A DNA stretch of 46,413 nucleotides from JBLHKW01 sp047618565 (GTDB taxonomy: Bacteria; Planctomycetota; UBA1135; GCA-002686595), in the NCBI GenBank assembly GCA_047618565.1, contig JBLHKW010000014.1, positions 1 through 46,413 on the forward strand. The letters are read 5' to 3'. Position 1 is the stretch's first letter, and the number at the start of each line of letters is the position of its first letter. This document shows positions 35,348-44,453 of the stretch, in pieces. Position numbers and translations under genes: made by a program. Under the pieces are notes generated by a model that saw only the letters and a list, made by a program, of their open reading frames with translations, did not search any database and was not told the DNA's origin.

Positions 35348-36628
35348 GTGCTCGATCTCAAGTTCATTCGTCAGTATCCCGACCTCGTTAAGGCCGGTGC
35401 CGCCAAGAAGCGCATCACCTGCGACGTCGACCGAATCCTCGAACTCGATGCCGAGCTGAGGGCATCGGGACAACAGATCGACAGCCTGCGCCAGGAGCAG
35501 AAACAGGCTGGCAAGGCCATGGCTAAGGCCGACCCGGAGCAACGTGAGCGGCTGATGGCTGCCCAGAAGAAGCTCAAGGGCGACCTGCGCGCGCGCGAGG
35601 AAAAGGTTAGCGGTAGCAAGGAGGAGCTCGATGCCTTGCTGCTGAGGGTGCCCAACGTCCCGGCTGAAGAGGTGCCCGACGGGGATGACGATGGGGGCAA
35701 CGTCGAGATCTCAACCTGGGGTGAGCCGACGTCCTTCGACTTCGAGCCCCGTTCGCACATCGAGATCGGCGAGGCCCAGGGCTGGATCGACATCGAGCGC
35801 GGCGCGCGCCTGGCAGGTTCGCGCAACTACGTGCTGCTGGGCGATCTCTCGCTGATGGAGGGCGCGGTCACGCGCTACGCGCTGGACACGATGGTCGCCA
35901 AGGGCTTCACGCCGCTTAGCGTGCCGACACTCGTGCGCTCGGAGACCATGGTCGGCACGGGCTACTTTCCCGGTGGTGAAGACCAGGCCTACCGCACGGA
36001 CGAGCGCGACGATCTGTGCCTGGTGGGTACCGCGGAGGTGCCGATCACAGCGCTCTACCAGGGCGAGATCCTCGCGCACGAGGACCTGCCGATGCGTTTC
36101 GTGGCGTGCTCGCCGTGTTACCGGCGCGAGGCGGGCACCTACGGCAAGGACACCAAGGGCCTGTATCGCGTGCACCAGTTCATCAAGGTCGAGCAGGTCA
36201 TCCTGGGCCACTCGGACCCGGCCGCATCCCTTGAGCTGCACCACGCCATCCTGCGCAACTCCGAGGAGATCATGCGCTCGTTGGGGCTCCCGTATCGCGT
36301 CGTCAATGTCTGCGGCGGAGACCTGGGCCAGCCCCAGATCCAGAAGTTCGACATCGAGACCTGGATGCCCTCGCGCGAGGGCTACGGCGAGACCCACAGC
36401 GCGTCGCGCTTCCACGACTTCCAGGCGCGCCGGCTGAAGCTGCGCTACCGGGATGCGGAGGGTAACGTGCAGTTCTGCCACACCCTCAACAACACGGTCG
36501 CCGCGTCCACGCGCATGCTGATCGCCCTGCTGGAGAACCACCAGCTGGCGGATGGCCGCGTGGGTGTTCCCGAGCCGCTACGGCGTTATCTCGGGGACCG
36601 TGAAGTGCTCGGGAAGAGCTGGCGCTAA
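35348..36628 (+). CDS. serS: Seryl-tRNA synthetase
   Basis: 426 residues from GTG 35348, full length. The N-terminal coiled-coil arm (about residues 30-105, with LRQEQKQAGKAMAKADPEQRERL) binds the tRNA. The class II core has motif 2 in CYRREAGTYGKDTKGLYRVHQFIKVEQ and motif 3 in HTLNNTVAASTRMLIALLENHQ. TAEVPITALY is the serine/ATP-site motif. It attaches serine to tRNA-Ser. Its TAA stop shares CTAA with the converging gspJ stop (four-base overlap), so there is no room for a terminator between them. Confidence 0.97.
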   Translation: MLDLKFIRQYPDLVKAGAAKKRITCDVDRILELDAELRASGQQIDSLRQEQKQAGKAMAKADPEQRERLMAAQKKLKGDLRAREEKVSGSKEELDALLLRVPNVPAEEVPDGDDDGGNVEISTWGEPTSFDFEPRSHIEIGEAQGWIDIERGARLAGSRNYVLLGDLSLMEGAVTRYALDTMVAKGFTPLSVPTLVRSETMVGTGYFPGGEDQAYRTDERDDLCLVGTAEVPITALYQGEILAHEDLPMRFVACSPCYRREAGTYGKDTKGLYRVHQFIKVEQVILGHSDPAASLELHHAILRNSEEIMRSLGLPYRVVNVCGGDLGQPQIQKFDIETWMPSREGYGETHSASRFHDFQARRLKLRYRDAEGNVQFCHTLNNTVAASTRMLIALLENHQLADGRVGVPEPLRRYLGDREVLGKSWR

Positions 36629-37566
36629 GAGTCGCTGCCCGGGTCGCCACCACCGCCGCCACCGCCTGTGCCTCTGACGCCGCCGCCGCCGTCCCCGCCG
36701 TCGTCGTCACTGATGCCACCGTTGCCGTTGATGCCACCGTCACCGCCGTCCTCACCGTCAGCGTCTCCGGCGTCTCCGCCGGGCGCGCCCTCCGCGGGCT
36801 CCTCGCCCGGTACGGTCGGGATCCCGAGCCAGGGCGTGTCATCCGCAGACGCGAGCAGCATCTCGGGGAAGCGCACGATGCGCCGGTAGGTGACCGTGCC
36901 GCGCTCGACGAGGGCTATCGGCAGGGCCTCGGCCTTGAGGCGCGGTGACAGTTCGAGCGTGAGCGAGATCTCGAGCCAGGCCGGCAAGCCCTCGGTGCCC
37001 GCATCCAGGGAGTCGGAGCCCCAGTCCTCGAAGGGTTCGGCGTCGATGCCGTCCTCGGAGAAGACCGTGATGTTGAAGTTGCGGATCTGGTCGTGCAGGA
37101 AGGTCCACGAGCCCCCGCCGAACGCGTCGTCATCCACGCCGAAGCTCTCGCGTCGATACATCTCCAGGAAGTCGTCGCTCTCCTGGCTCGGACGTAGTCG
37201 GTAGCCGACCTCGCTGTAGTCGCAGCGCAGGGCGCGTTCATTCTCCCAGGTCCAGACCACGTTGTCTGTGCTGGTGACGAAGTCGATGCTGTCCGCGTCC
37301 TGGCCCAGTACGATCCGGTTCTTGACCTTCAACAGCTCCGAGCGCAGGCGGTTGGTGGTCAGGATCCCGCGCAGGTCGCGCTGGATCATGTCCAGGATGG
37401 CGGGGCCGACGAGTTGGTTCTCCTGGATGTTATGGATGGTGTCGCGCTTCGTGCGCACCATGGTCAGCAGCTTTGTGAGGCTGGTGAGGAGCATGGCCAT
37501 GATCATGACCGAGACCACCACCTCCATCAGCGTGAAGCCTGCTCGCGACGGGGCGTTAGCCTTCAT
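36625..37566 (-). CDS. gspJ: T2SS minor pseudopilin GspJ-like, with Gly/Asp-rich tail
   Basis: 313 residues from ATG 37564-37566. The prepilin site SRAG/FTLMEVVVSVMIMAMLL has Glu at +5. The body suits GspJ: VGPAILDMIQRDLRGILTTNR, then VWTWENERALRCDYSEVGYRL and WLEISLTLELS. The last ~75 residues are unusual: after PTVPGEEPAEG they become a Gly/Asp low-complexity tract (GDAGDADGEDGGDGG, GVRGTGGGGGGGDPG). Such a tail is not usual for GspJ. It is the last gene of the operon, overlaps gspI by 11 bases and converges on serS. Confidence 0.8.
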   Translation of the reverse strand: MKANAPSRAGFTLMEVVVSVMIMAMLLTSLTKLLTMVRTKRDTIHNIQENQLVGPAILDMIQRDLRGILTTNRLRSELLKVKNRIVLGQDADSIDFVTSTDNVVWTWENERALRCDYSEVGYRLRPSQESDDFLEMYRRESFGVDDDAFGGGSWTFLHDQIRNFNITVFSEDGIDAEPFEDWGSDSLDAGTEGLPAWLEISLTLELSPRLKAEALPIALVERGTVTYRRIVRFPEMLLASADDTPWLGIPTVPGEEPAEGAPGGDAGDADGEDGGDGGINGNGGISDDDGGDGGGGVRGTGGGGGGGDPGSDS

Positions 37567-38119
37567 CGTCGGCACTCCTCTCGCGCGCTTCGTCCGCGTT
37601 GGGGCCGTAGACCTGGTCCCAGCGAACCCACTTCTCGAGCAGAAGCTCGCGCGGTTGATCAGCCTGTACGCCACCGAAGGTGACCTTGACGCGCACCTGC
37701 TCGTAGGGCTCGTCGGCCTCGAAGTCGGCGTCCGCGTCGTAGTCTTCGTCCTCCTCGAGGCGTCGCTGGCGAACCTCTTCCTGGTAAGCCCAGCTGTCGA
37801 AGTTGCGCTCGTCCGTGTCCACGTCGACGAAGGTGTCGTCGCCCAGGGCGATCTCGTAGAAGAAGGACGGGTAGCCCTCCTCGGAATAACTGCCGCCGAG
37901 GCCCGAGTCGATCTCATCCCAGAACAGGCCGGCCTCGATCTGGCCCAGGGTCAAAAGCCCGAGCTCGCGAGCCAGGCGCGTGTTGCGCGTGTAGGCCGCG
38001 GTCAGTACGGATCGTTCGAGGCCCTGCAGGCAGCCCATGATCGCGATCGACACGATCGCGATGGTGACCGCGACCTCCGCCAGGGTGAGTCCGGTACGCC
38101 GGGAATGTTGTCGTCGCAT
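37556..38119 (-). CDS. gspI: T2SS minor pseudopilin GspI-like
   Basis: 187 residues. The prepilin site is RRTG/LTLAEVAVTIAIVSIAIMGCLQ, with Leu rather than Phe at +1 and Glu at +5. The soluble part is acidic (RRLEEDEDYDADADFEADE) and longer than in the classic GspI. It ends with a YEQVRVKVTFGG strand. It begins inside the TGATG junction with gspH. The assignment to I rests on order and on the LARELGLLTLGQIEAG segment, which resembles the GspI family. Confidence 0.75.
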   Translation of the reverse strand: MRRQHSRRTGLTLAEVAVTIAIVSIAIMGCLQGLERSVLTAAYTRNTRLARELGLLTLGQIEAGLFWDEIDSGLGGSYSEEGYPSFFYEIALGDDTFVDVDTDERNFDSWAYQEEVRQRRLEEDEDYDADADFEADEPYEQVRVKVTFGGVQADQPRELLLEKWVRWDQVYGPNADEARERSADDEG

Positions 38120-38691
38120 CAGTTGAAGCTGGACTCGTCCGGAGGCTCGCGGAAGAAGATGCCGTCGTGGAACTTGATGACACCGGTGAGGGCCAGTACC
38201 TCGATCGTGAAGTAACTCTCGAACTTGGGCTGGCTCAGAATCACCGAGTGGTCCGATGCTGCGCCGCGTGGGTCGAAGCGTACGCGTACGATGCCCTGGT
38301 CGAACTGGTCACCGGCGAGCGCGACACTCGCGATGTCGACGCCCGGCTCGACCTGGTCCCACGGGAGCGCGAAGCGGTCCTCCCATTCCTCGACATCGTC
38401 GATCATCGAGCCGCCCCCGATCCGGAAGGGGGTGACGACACGCACGGCTTCTTTGTCGAGGTCATACTCGACCCAGAACTCGCCATTGCGGGCGATGGCA
38501 TCCGAGCGCGTGCCCTGCAGTGTTGCGGCCAGGCGCCGCACGCTCGTGTTGAGTCGCTCTCCGGGAAGGAGCGAGTCCATTCCGAGGGACACGGCCGCGG
38601 AGATCAGGCCCATGATCAGGATCACCATCATCAACTCGGCGATGGTGAAGCCTGCGGCTGCTTGCCGGGATTGTCTGGGCCGCGCGATCAT
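38119..38691 (-). CDS. gspH: T2SS pseudopilin GspH-like
   Basis: 190 residues. The prepilin site AAAG/FTIAELMMVILIMGLISAAVSL is followed by RLNTSVRRLAATLQGTRSDAIARNGEFWVEYDL, the helix and strand typical of GspH/FimT. The beta part ends with VILSQPKFESYFTIEV. It forms a minor part of the T2SS pseudopilus in the inner membrane and periplasm. Its stop shares one base with the gspI start, and gspG is seven bases upstream. Confidence 0.82.
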   Translation of the reverse strand: MIARPRQSRQAAAGFTIAELMMVILIMGLISAAVSLGMDSLLPGERLNTSVRRLAATLQGTRSDAIARNGEFWVEYDLDKEAVRVVTPFRIGGGSMIDDVEEWEDRFALPWDQVEPGVDIASVALAGDQFDQGIVRVRFDPRGAASDHSVILSQPKFESYFTIEVLALTGVIKFHDGIFFREPPDESSFN

Positions 38692-38698
38692 CAGGCCG

Positions 38699-39130
38699 TC
38701 AGTTCCACTGGTCGTTCTTCATCATGATGTTGTCCTTGTCCTGGTTGTCCTTTTCACCACCGGGCTGGCCGTCGGCTCCGAAGCAGGTGATGCGCGGCGT
38801 CCCGCCATCGATGGAGGGCTCGTAGCCGTACTCGTTGCCCCAGGGGTCGGTCGGGACGGTCTGGCGGTCCAGGTAGGTCCTGTTGTTGACGTCCGGCGTC
38901 ACCAGGGATTCCAGGGACTCGGGGTATCCGTTGTTACGGATGGCGTAGTTGGTGAGCGCGCTCTCGATGGTCTTGACGTCGGCCTTGGCGCGGCCCCATT
39001 TGGCATCCCCGAGGCTGTCCATCAGCTTGGGGACGACCGCCGTGGCGAGCAGGCCGATGATCACGATGACCACCATGAGCTCGGCGAGTGTGAAGCCGCT
39101 GCGGTGGGATTGTCTCTGTTGCATTTTCAT
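38699..39130 (-). CDS. gspG: T2SS major pseudopilin GspG
   Basis: 143 residues. The prepilin site is HRSG/FTLAELMVVIVIIGLLATAVVPKLM. The GspG body is seen in KADVKTIESALTNYAIRNNGYPESLESLV and the P-T-D-P-W-G-N-E-Y-G-Y motif, part of the calcium-binding region of GspG. The tail (GGEKDNQDKDNIMMKNDQW) is hydrophilic. It builds the pseudopilus that pushes substrates through the secretin. Start at ATG 39128-39130 or 39122-39124; the first is used. Confidence 0.93.
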   Translation of the reverse strand: MKMQQRQSHRSGFTLAELMVVIVIIGLLATAVVPKLMDSLGDAKWGRAKADVKTIESALTNYAIRNNGYPESLESLVTPDVNNRTYLDRQTVPTDPWGNEYGYEPSIDGGTPRITCFGADGQPGGEKDNQDKDNIMMKNDQWN

Positions 39131-39204
39131 GACTGAACTCCAGTTGATACGCCGCCTCGCGATCCGAGGGGGCGGGGTCGTGCACCCGTCTTCCTTTCCA
39201 TGGC

Positions 39205-40476
39205 CTATACCTGGCCGATCTCCAGGATCGGTTGCACGATTGCGAACACGATGTAACCCACGACCCCGGCCAGGAGCACGATCATGATCGGCTCCAGGAG
39301 CGACGTGAAGCGCTCCGTGACCACGTCGATTTCCTCGTCGTAGGCCAGGGCGATGCGGTCGAGCATCTCCTCGAGCTCGCCCGACTGCTCCCCGACGGCG
39401 ACCATGTAGCCTACCACTGCCGGAAAGGCGCCGCTTTGCTTGAGCGGGGTTGTGATGTCCGTGCCCTCGATGACACGAGTCTTGATGTGCCCCGTGGCGT
39501 CCGCGACGACCCGGTTGCCGACGACGGCCTGGGTGATCTCGAGCGCCTGGATGACCGGCACGCCGCTCTGAAGCAGGGTCGACAGAGTGCGCGTGAAGCG
39601 TCCCACGGCCGCCTTGCGCAGCAGCTCGCCGAGCACCGGGACGCGCATCAGCGACCGATCGATCACCAGGCGACCGTTCTTGTTGGCCTGGTAGATGCGT
39701 TCGATCGTGAACGATATGGCGGCAATGATCAGCGCTCCCACAAACCAGTAGGCCTGGAAGAACTCACTGATGTTGATCAGGATCTGGGTCGAGGGCGGCA
39801 GCTTCTTGCCCTGGTCGATCAGCATGCCGGTGATCTCGGGCACCACCTTGGCCATCAGGATCGACACGACGACCATCCCGATCAGGATCATCATCATGGG
39901 GTAGAGCATGGCGCTCGTGATCTTGCGCCGTAGCACTCCCTGGGCCTTGAGGTAATCGGCGATGCGCGACAGGACGATGTCGAGGTTTCCGGTCGCTTGA
40001 CCGGCGCGCACCATGTTGATGTAGAGCGCCGAGAAGTAGCTCGGGTGCATGCCGAACGCGTCAGCCAGGTTGACTCCCTGCTCGATCTGCTCGCGGATCT
40101 CCCGGAACATCGTCTCGACCTTGCGCTGCTCGGCCTGCTCGACGAGCGCCGTCAACGCCTGGGTCAGCGGAATTCCGGAGCCCAGCAGGGTCGCCAGCTG
40201 GCGCGTCAGCCCGGCGACGACTTCCGTGTTGCGCGGGGTCGGCGCTGACGGGGTGCGTTGACGGGCGAGCTTGGCGAGGAAGCCTTCGCTCGCGCCCTTC
40301 TTGCCCTTCTTGGGGCCAACCTTGCGCCTGCGACCGCCACGCAGCTCGTGCAACGTGCTTACGAGCAGGTTGTCACGGCGTAGCTTCTGGCGCGCGTCAC
40401 GCTCGGTGTCGGCATCGATGATCCCCGATTGGGATGCGCCGCCGGACGCGAAAGCTTTGTACTCGTAGATCGGCAT
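39205..40476 (-). CDS. gspF: T2SS inner-membrane protein GspF
   Basis: 423 residues. MPIYEYKAFASGGASQSGIIDADTERDARQKL is the standard start. Two T2SF domains follow, each with a membrane segment: LATLLGSGIPLTQALTALVEQ...IEQGVNLADAF...YFSALYINMVRAGQATGNLD, and LSTLLQSGVPVIQALEITQ...VAVGEQSGELEEMLDRIA. The Lys/Arg-rich stretch near residues 45-65 is extra. It anchors the ATPase GspE and the pseudopilus base. No gspC, K, L or M accompanies it in this window. Confidence 0.94.
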   Translation of the reverse strand: MPIYEYKAFASGGASQSGIIDADTERDARQKLRRDNLLVSTLHELRGGRRRKVGPKKGKKGASEGFLAKLARQRTPSAPTPRNTEVVAGLTRQLATLLGSGIPLTQALTALVEQAEQRKVETMFREIREQIEQGVNLADAFGMHPSYFSALYINMVRAGQATGNLDIVLSRIADYLKAQGVLRRKITSAMLYPMMMILIGMVVVSILMAKVVPEITGMLIDQGKKLPPSTQILINISEFFQAYWFVGALIIAAISFTIERIYQANKNGRLVIDRSLMRVPVLGELLRKAAVGRFTRTLSTLLQSGVPVIQALEITQAVVGNRVVADATGHIKTRVIEGTDITTPLKQSGAFPAVVGYMVAVGEQSGELEEMLDRIALAYDEEIDVVTERFTSLLEPIMIVLLAGVVGYIVFAIVQPILEIGQV

Positions 40477-40522
40477 TCGGGCCTGTTGAGGCGAAGGTCA
40501 GGTGGGCGGCAGGGGGCCGCAA

Positions 40523-42229
40523 CTACTCGAAGTCCAGCTGGGTGACGCGCAGCACCTCGTCCGGTGTCGTGAGCCGCTGCTTGACCTTGTCGCGACCATC
40601 CTCCCGCAGGGTGATCAGGCCGCGCTCGATGGACGAACGTTTGATGACGGATGCCGTGGCGCCGTCCATGATCTGGGTGCGCAGGGTCTCCTCCACGGGC
40701 AGGAACTCGTAGATGGCGGTCCGGCCGGCGTAGCCCGACTGAAAGCACTCTTCGCAACCACGGCCGAGCATGATCTCGTTGCCGAGCTCCTCGGAGCTCA
40801 ATCCGAGCTTGCGCAGCTTCGACGCCATCTCCTCGGTGATCGGTGCGCTGTACTTGCAGTCCGCACAGATCGTCCGCACGAGGCGCTGAGCGATGATGAG
40901 GATCAACGAACTGGCCACCAGGTAGGGCTCGACGCCCTGGTCCACCATGCGCGTGATCGTCGATGCCGCATCGTTGGTGTGCACGGTCGAGAACACCAGG
41001 TGCCCGGTCAGCGCCGCACGGATGGCGACCTCGGCTGTCTCGAGGTCGCGGATCTCGCCGACCATCATCACGTCCGGGTCCTGACGCAGGAACGCGCGCA
41101 GGCCGGAGACGAAGGTCAGGCCCTTCTTGGTGTTGACCTGCACCTGGCTGATCCCGGGCAGGGCGTACTCGACCGGATCCTCGATCGTGAGCACGTTCTT
41201 CTGGGTCGTGTCGATCTCCGCCATCGACCCGTAGAGCGTCGTCGTCTTGCCCGAGCCCGTGGGGCCCGTGACGAGGATGATGCCGTGGTTGAAGTTCAGA
41301 TACTCCGTGAGGATCGCCTGGTTCTTGAGGGACAGGCCGATCTCGTCGATGCGGTACAGCTTGGACGTCTTGTCGAGCAGGCGCATGACGATGCGCTCGC
41401 CATACGTGGTCGGGATCGAGCTGATGCGCACATCGACCTCGCCGTCGCCGATCTTGATCGTCGCGCGGCCGTCCTGCGGCAGGCGCCGCTCGGCGATGTC
41501 CATCTTGCCCATGACCTTCACGCGGCTGATGATCGCGTCCTGGACACGGCGCGGGATGGAATCCATGTCGTAGAGGATTCCGTCGATCCGGAAGCGCACC
41601 TGCATGCGGTCCGGGTAGTTCTGGAAGTGAACGTCCGACGCGCGCAGCTTCAGGGCCTGGAACAAGATCGTGTTGACGAGCTTGATGATCGGCGCCTTGT
41701 TGGAGACGTCGAGCACGTCCTCGGCATCGTCGATTTCGGCCGCCAGGGAGCCGATATCGCCGTCCTCGGAGACGGCTGTCAGGGCCTCGTCGACGCCGTC
41801 GGCCTTGTGCCGGTAGGCGCGCGAGATCAGCGAGGTGATCTCTCCGCGCGGGGCCAGGACCGCGTCGATCTCACAGTCGATGATGGCGGACAGGTCGTCC
41901 ATCGGGTGCGGCTCCAGGGGAGTGCACGTGGCGACCTTGAGGACGTTGTCTTCGGACAGCTCGAGCCCGATTAGGTTGTAGTTGCGCGCGAAGTGCACGG
42001 GCACCTGGTCCACGAAGCCACCCGGGACGCGCGTCCCATCGAGGCTCTTCCTGAACTCGAAGCCCAGGTGCTTGGCGTACACCTGGAGGATCGTGGTCTC
42101 CTCCAGGTACTCCTTCTGGATCAGGACGCGGTCCAGCGACTCGCCGCTGGTTGCGGCCGCGCGTCGGCACTCGTCGAGCTTTTCGCGGGCCAGGCCCGCG
42201 TCCACCAGCATGTCTCCGATACTAGTCAT
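40523..42229 (-). CDS. gspE: T2SS assembly ATPase GspE
   Basis: 568 residues. An N-terminal MshEN/GspE-N domain (GDMLVDAGLAREKLDE; VPVHFARNYNLIGLEL) precedes the ATPase core. Walker A GPTGSGKTTTLYG is near residue 323, the Asp box ISSIPTTYGERIVMRLLD precedes it, and VMMVGEIRDLETAEVAIRAALTGHLV contains Walker B and the His box. The CADC...CEEC zinc site typical of GspE/PilB is present. It is a cytoplasmic hexamer that drives pseudopilus growth. Its start overlaps the gspD stop by 8 bases. Confidence 0.94.
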   Translation of the reverse strand: MTSIGDMLVDAGLAREKLDECRRAAATSGESLDRVLIQKEYLEETTILQVYAKHLGFEFRKSLDGTRVPGGFVDQVPVHFARNYNLIGLELSEDNVLKVATCTPLEPHPMDDLSAIIDCEIDAVLAPRGEITSLISRAYRHKADGVDEALTAVSEDGDIGSLAAEIDDAEDVLDVSNKAPIIKLVNTILFQALKLRASDVHFQNYPDRMQVRFRIDGILYDMDSIPRRVQDAIISRVKVMGKMDIAERRLPQDGRATIKIGDGEVDVRISSIPTTYGERIVMRLLDKTSKLYRIDEIGLSLKNQAILTEYLNFNHGIILVTGPTGSGKTTTLYGSMAEIDTTQKNVLTIEDPVEYALPGISQVQVNTKKGLTFVSGLRAFLRQDPDVMMVGEIRDLETAEVAIRAALTGHLVFSTVHTNDAASTITRMVDQGVEPYLVASSLILIIAQRLVRTICADCKYSAPITEEMASKLRKLGLSSEELGNEIMLGRGCEECFQSGYAGRTAIYEFLPVEETLRTQIMDGATASVIKRSSIERGLITLREDGRDKVKQRLTTPDEVLRVTQLDFE

Positions 42230-44453
42230 TCGACTGTTGCTTGGCGTCTTCGATCAGCGAGTTGAGTTCGATCGGGTCGAGGCCGACGTCGTCGCGATTC
42301 ACCTCGCCACGTTTCGGGCTGGTGTAGAGCGGGATATCGAAGCCGCCGAGGTCGAGGTCCGAGTTCTTGGCTCCGAAGCGCGGGTCGATGACCCGAATCC
42401 GGTCGGCACCGATCGTGTCGGCCGCTTCGAGCTTCTTGCGGTAGGAGATCTCGGCCAGGTCTGCGAACTCCGTATCGCGCATGATGTGCGGGGTGACGAA
42501 GAAGTACAGCGCCGTGCGATCCAGTGATTGCGTCTTGCGCCCGAAGAGGCGCCCGATGAGCGGCAGGTCGCCGAGCCACGGAATCTGAGCTCGTGTCTCG
42601 GTGCGGTTGTCAATGATGATGCCACCGATCACCATGGTGTCGCCGTCGGGGACGTTGACCGAGGTCGAGATCGTGCGCGTCGTCCGCGGCGGGGGGATCG
42701 AGCCCTGGACCGAGCCCAGGAAGTTCGAGACCTCGAGGTAGATGTTCAGTCGCAGATAGTTCGAGGCACTGATCGAGGGTGAGATCTGCATCGTGATGCC
42801 GGCCTCGACGAACTCGTTGAAGTTCTCCTGGGTGCCGCTGGCTCCGACTCCGCCGCCGAGCGTGACCGTCGTGGTCGGCTGCTCTTCGATGGAGGTCACC
42901 GTGGCGCTACCGTTGTTGTTGACCAGTACCGAGGGCACGTTCAGCACGTTGGAGTTACGGCGCTCCTCCAGCAGTTGCAGCATGACCGGCAGGCTGAAGT
43001 TCTCGCCATCCAGGATGCCGGCGGAGAGGCCCACGGACCTGTTCGGTATGCGCGTGTCGGGGATGCCGTCGTTGTCCAGGTCGTCGATCGTCGACAGCCC
43101 GAACGAGGTCACGCCGAAGCCGCCCACCTCGGTCACACCGGGCAGGTCAGCGAATCCTAGCTCGACACCGATGTCGAGGAAGTCGCGTCCGGAGAGCTCG
43201 ATCAGGGCGGTTTCGATCAGCACCTGGTCTTGACGCTGGTCCAGTCGCTGGATCAGACTGAGCAGTTCCTCGTAGCGGGTTCTGCTCGCCGCGATCAGCA
43301 GCGAGTTGGTCTCGACGTCGGGCACGACGACGAACTCGTTGGTCCGGCTGCTGCCGCCTCCTGCCTGGCGGTTGGCGCCAGCGCCACCTGTCTGGCCAGC
43401 GCCCGTGCGTCCGGCTTCGAGGCGCGCGGCGTCCTGCAGGAAGTCGTTAAGGGTCTCGGCCAGCTGCTCGGCGTTGACGTTGGACAGGTTGTAGATGTGG
43501 TAGGAGCGTTCGCGCTCGACCGTATCGATGTCGAGGCGCGCCACCAGCTCCTTGATGGTCGGCATGTCCGTGGGCATGGCCATCACCAGCAGCGAGTTCG
43601 TGCGCGGATCGATCATGATCTTGGCCTCGGTCTGGCCGCGGCTCGGGATCTGACCCGTGGCGCCCTGCTGGGGAGCCGCCCGGCCCGCGCCACCCTGGCT
43701 CGCGCGGCGGCTGGCCTCGAGCAGTTCCTCGATCACCGGCGAGATCTCGTTGGCCGACGCATACTCGAGCGGGATCACCGCAAACTCGGGCACGACTTCC
43801 TCGATCTTGGAGGCCTCGTCCACGATGCGTAGCATGCGCGCAGTCGCCGCGACGTTGCTGCCGAAGCCCGTCAACACCATCGCATTGGTGTTACCGGCCG
43901 GCAGCATCTGCTGCGTGTTGGCGTCCGTGATCATCGTCCGCATGGAGTTCGAGAGCTGCCGCACGTCGGTGTTCGGCAGCGTGATCACGGTCGTGATGAG
44001 CGTCGCGGGCTGTGCCGCGTACTTTTCCAGGTCCTCGGGCGCCACGTAGATGGCGTCGCCCCGGATCGTGTTGCGGTCGGTCGTCCGCAAGCTGCTGATG
44101 AGCACCACCGATAGGGGGGCTTCGCCGATCTCCGAGCAAACGAAGTCGTTGATGATCATCATGATCTGGAAGAAACTGTAAAACTCGTCCTTGGGGACCC
44201 GCTTCGTGCCCAGTAGCCGGACGCTGGTGCTCTCCAGGAGCGACTGCGTCTCGTTGGCATAGGTGAAGTTGATCCCGGTTACCTGCTCGCAGGCGATCAC
44301 GAACTGAGCCAGGGAGAGCCCCGGGTCCGTGGTCTGGCCTTCGGCGAAGTTGAGGACGTAGTCGTTGCCCACCTCTTGGATGGGCGGAACGGGCTCTTCG
44401 GACCCCTGCTGGAGGGCGGGTAAAAGAGCGAGCGCGAGGACAGTGGCGATCAT
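42222..44453 (-). CDS. gspD: T2SS secretin GspD
   Basis: 743 residues with a short signal (MIATVLALALLPALQQ). N-domains follow (N0-like LAQFVIACEQVTGINFTY; N1-N3 ending in Gly/Ala/Gln linkers near residues 260 and 350). The C-terminal secretin domain has VLNVPSVLVNNNGSATVTSIEEQP, VEAGITMQISPSIS, VPDGDTMVIGGII and WLGDLPLIGRLFG. An Asp-rich loop (DDLDNDGIPD, about residues 456-465) is an unusual calcium-site-like insert. It forms the outer-membrane channel. It is first in the D-E-F-G-H-I-J operon and diverges from nhaA. Confidence 0.94.
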   Translation of the reverse strand: MIATVLALALLPALQQGSEEPVPPIQEVGNDYVLNFAEGQTTDPGLSLAQFVIACEQVTGINFTYANETQSLLESTSVRLLGTKRVPKDEFYSFFQIMMIINDFVCSEIGEAPLSVVLISSLRTTDRNTIRGDAIYVAPEDLEKYAAQPATLITTVITLPNTDVRQLSNSMRTMITDANTQQMLPAGNTNAMVLTGFGSNVAATARMLRIVDEASKIEEVVPEFAVIPLEYASANEISPVIEELLEASRRASQGGAGRAAPQQGATGQIPSRGQTEAKIMIDPRTNSLLVMAMPTDMPTIKELVARLDIDTVERERSYHIYNLSNVNAEQLAETLNDFLQDAARLEAGRTGAGQTGGAGANRQAGGGSSRTNEFVVVPDVETNSLLIAASRTRYEELLSLIQRLDQRQDQVLIETALIELSGRDFLDIGVELGFADLPGVTEVGGFGVTSFGLSTIDDLDNDGIPDTRIPNRSVGLSAGILDGENFSLPVMLQLLEERRNSNVLNVPSVLVNNNGSATVTSIEEQPTTTVTLGGGVGASGTQENFNEFVEAGITMQISPSISASNYLRLNIYLEVSNFLGSVQGSIPPPRTTRTISTSVNVPDGDTMVIGGIIIDNRTETRAQIPWLGDLPLIGRLFGRKTQSLDRTALYFFVTPHIMRDTEFADLAEISYRKKLEAADTIGADRIRVIDPRFGAKNSDLDLGGFDIPLYTSPKRGEVNRDDVGLDPIELNSLIEDAKQQSND

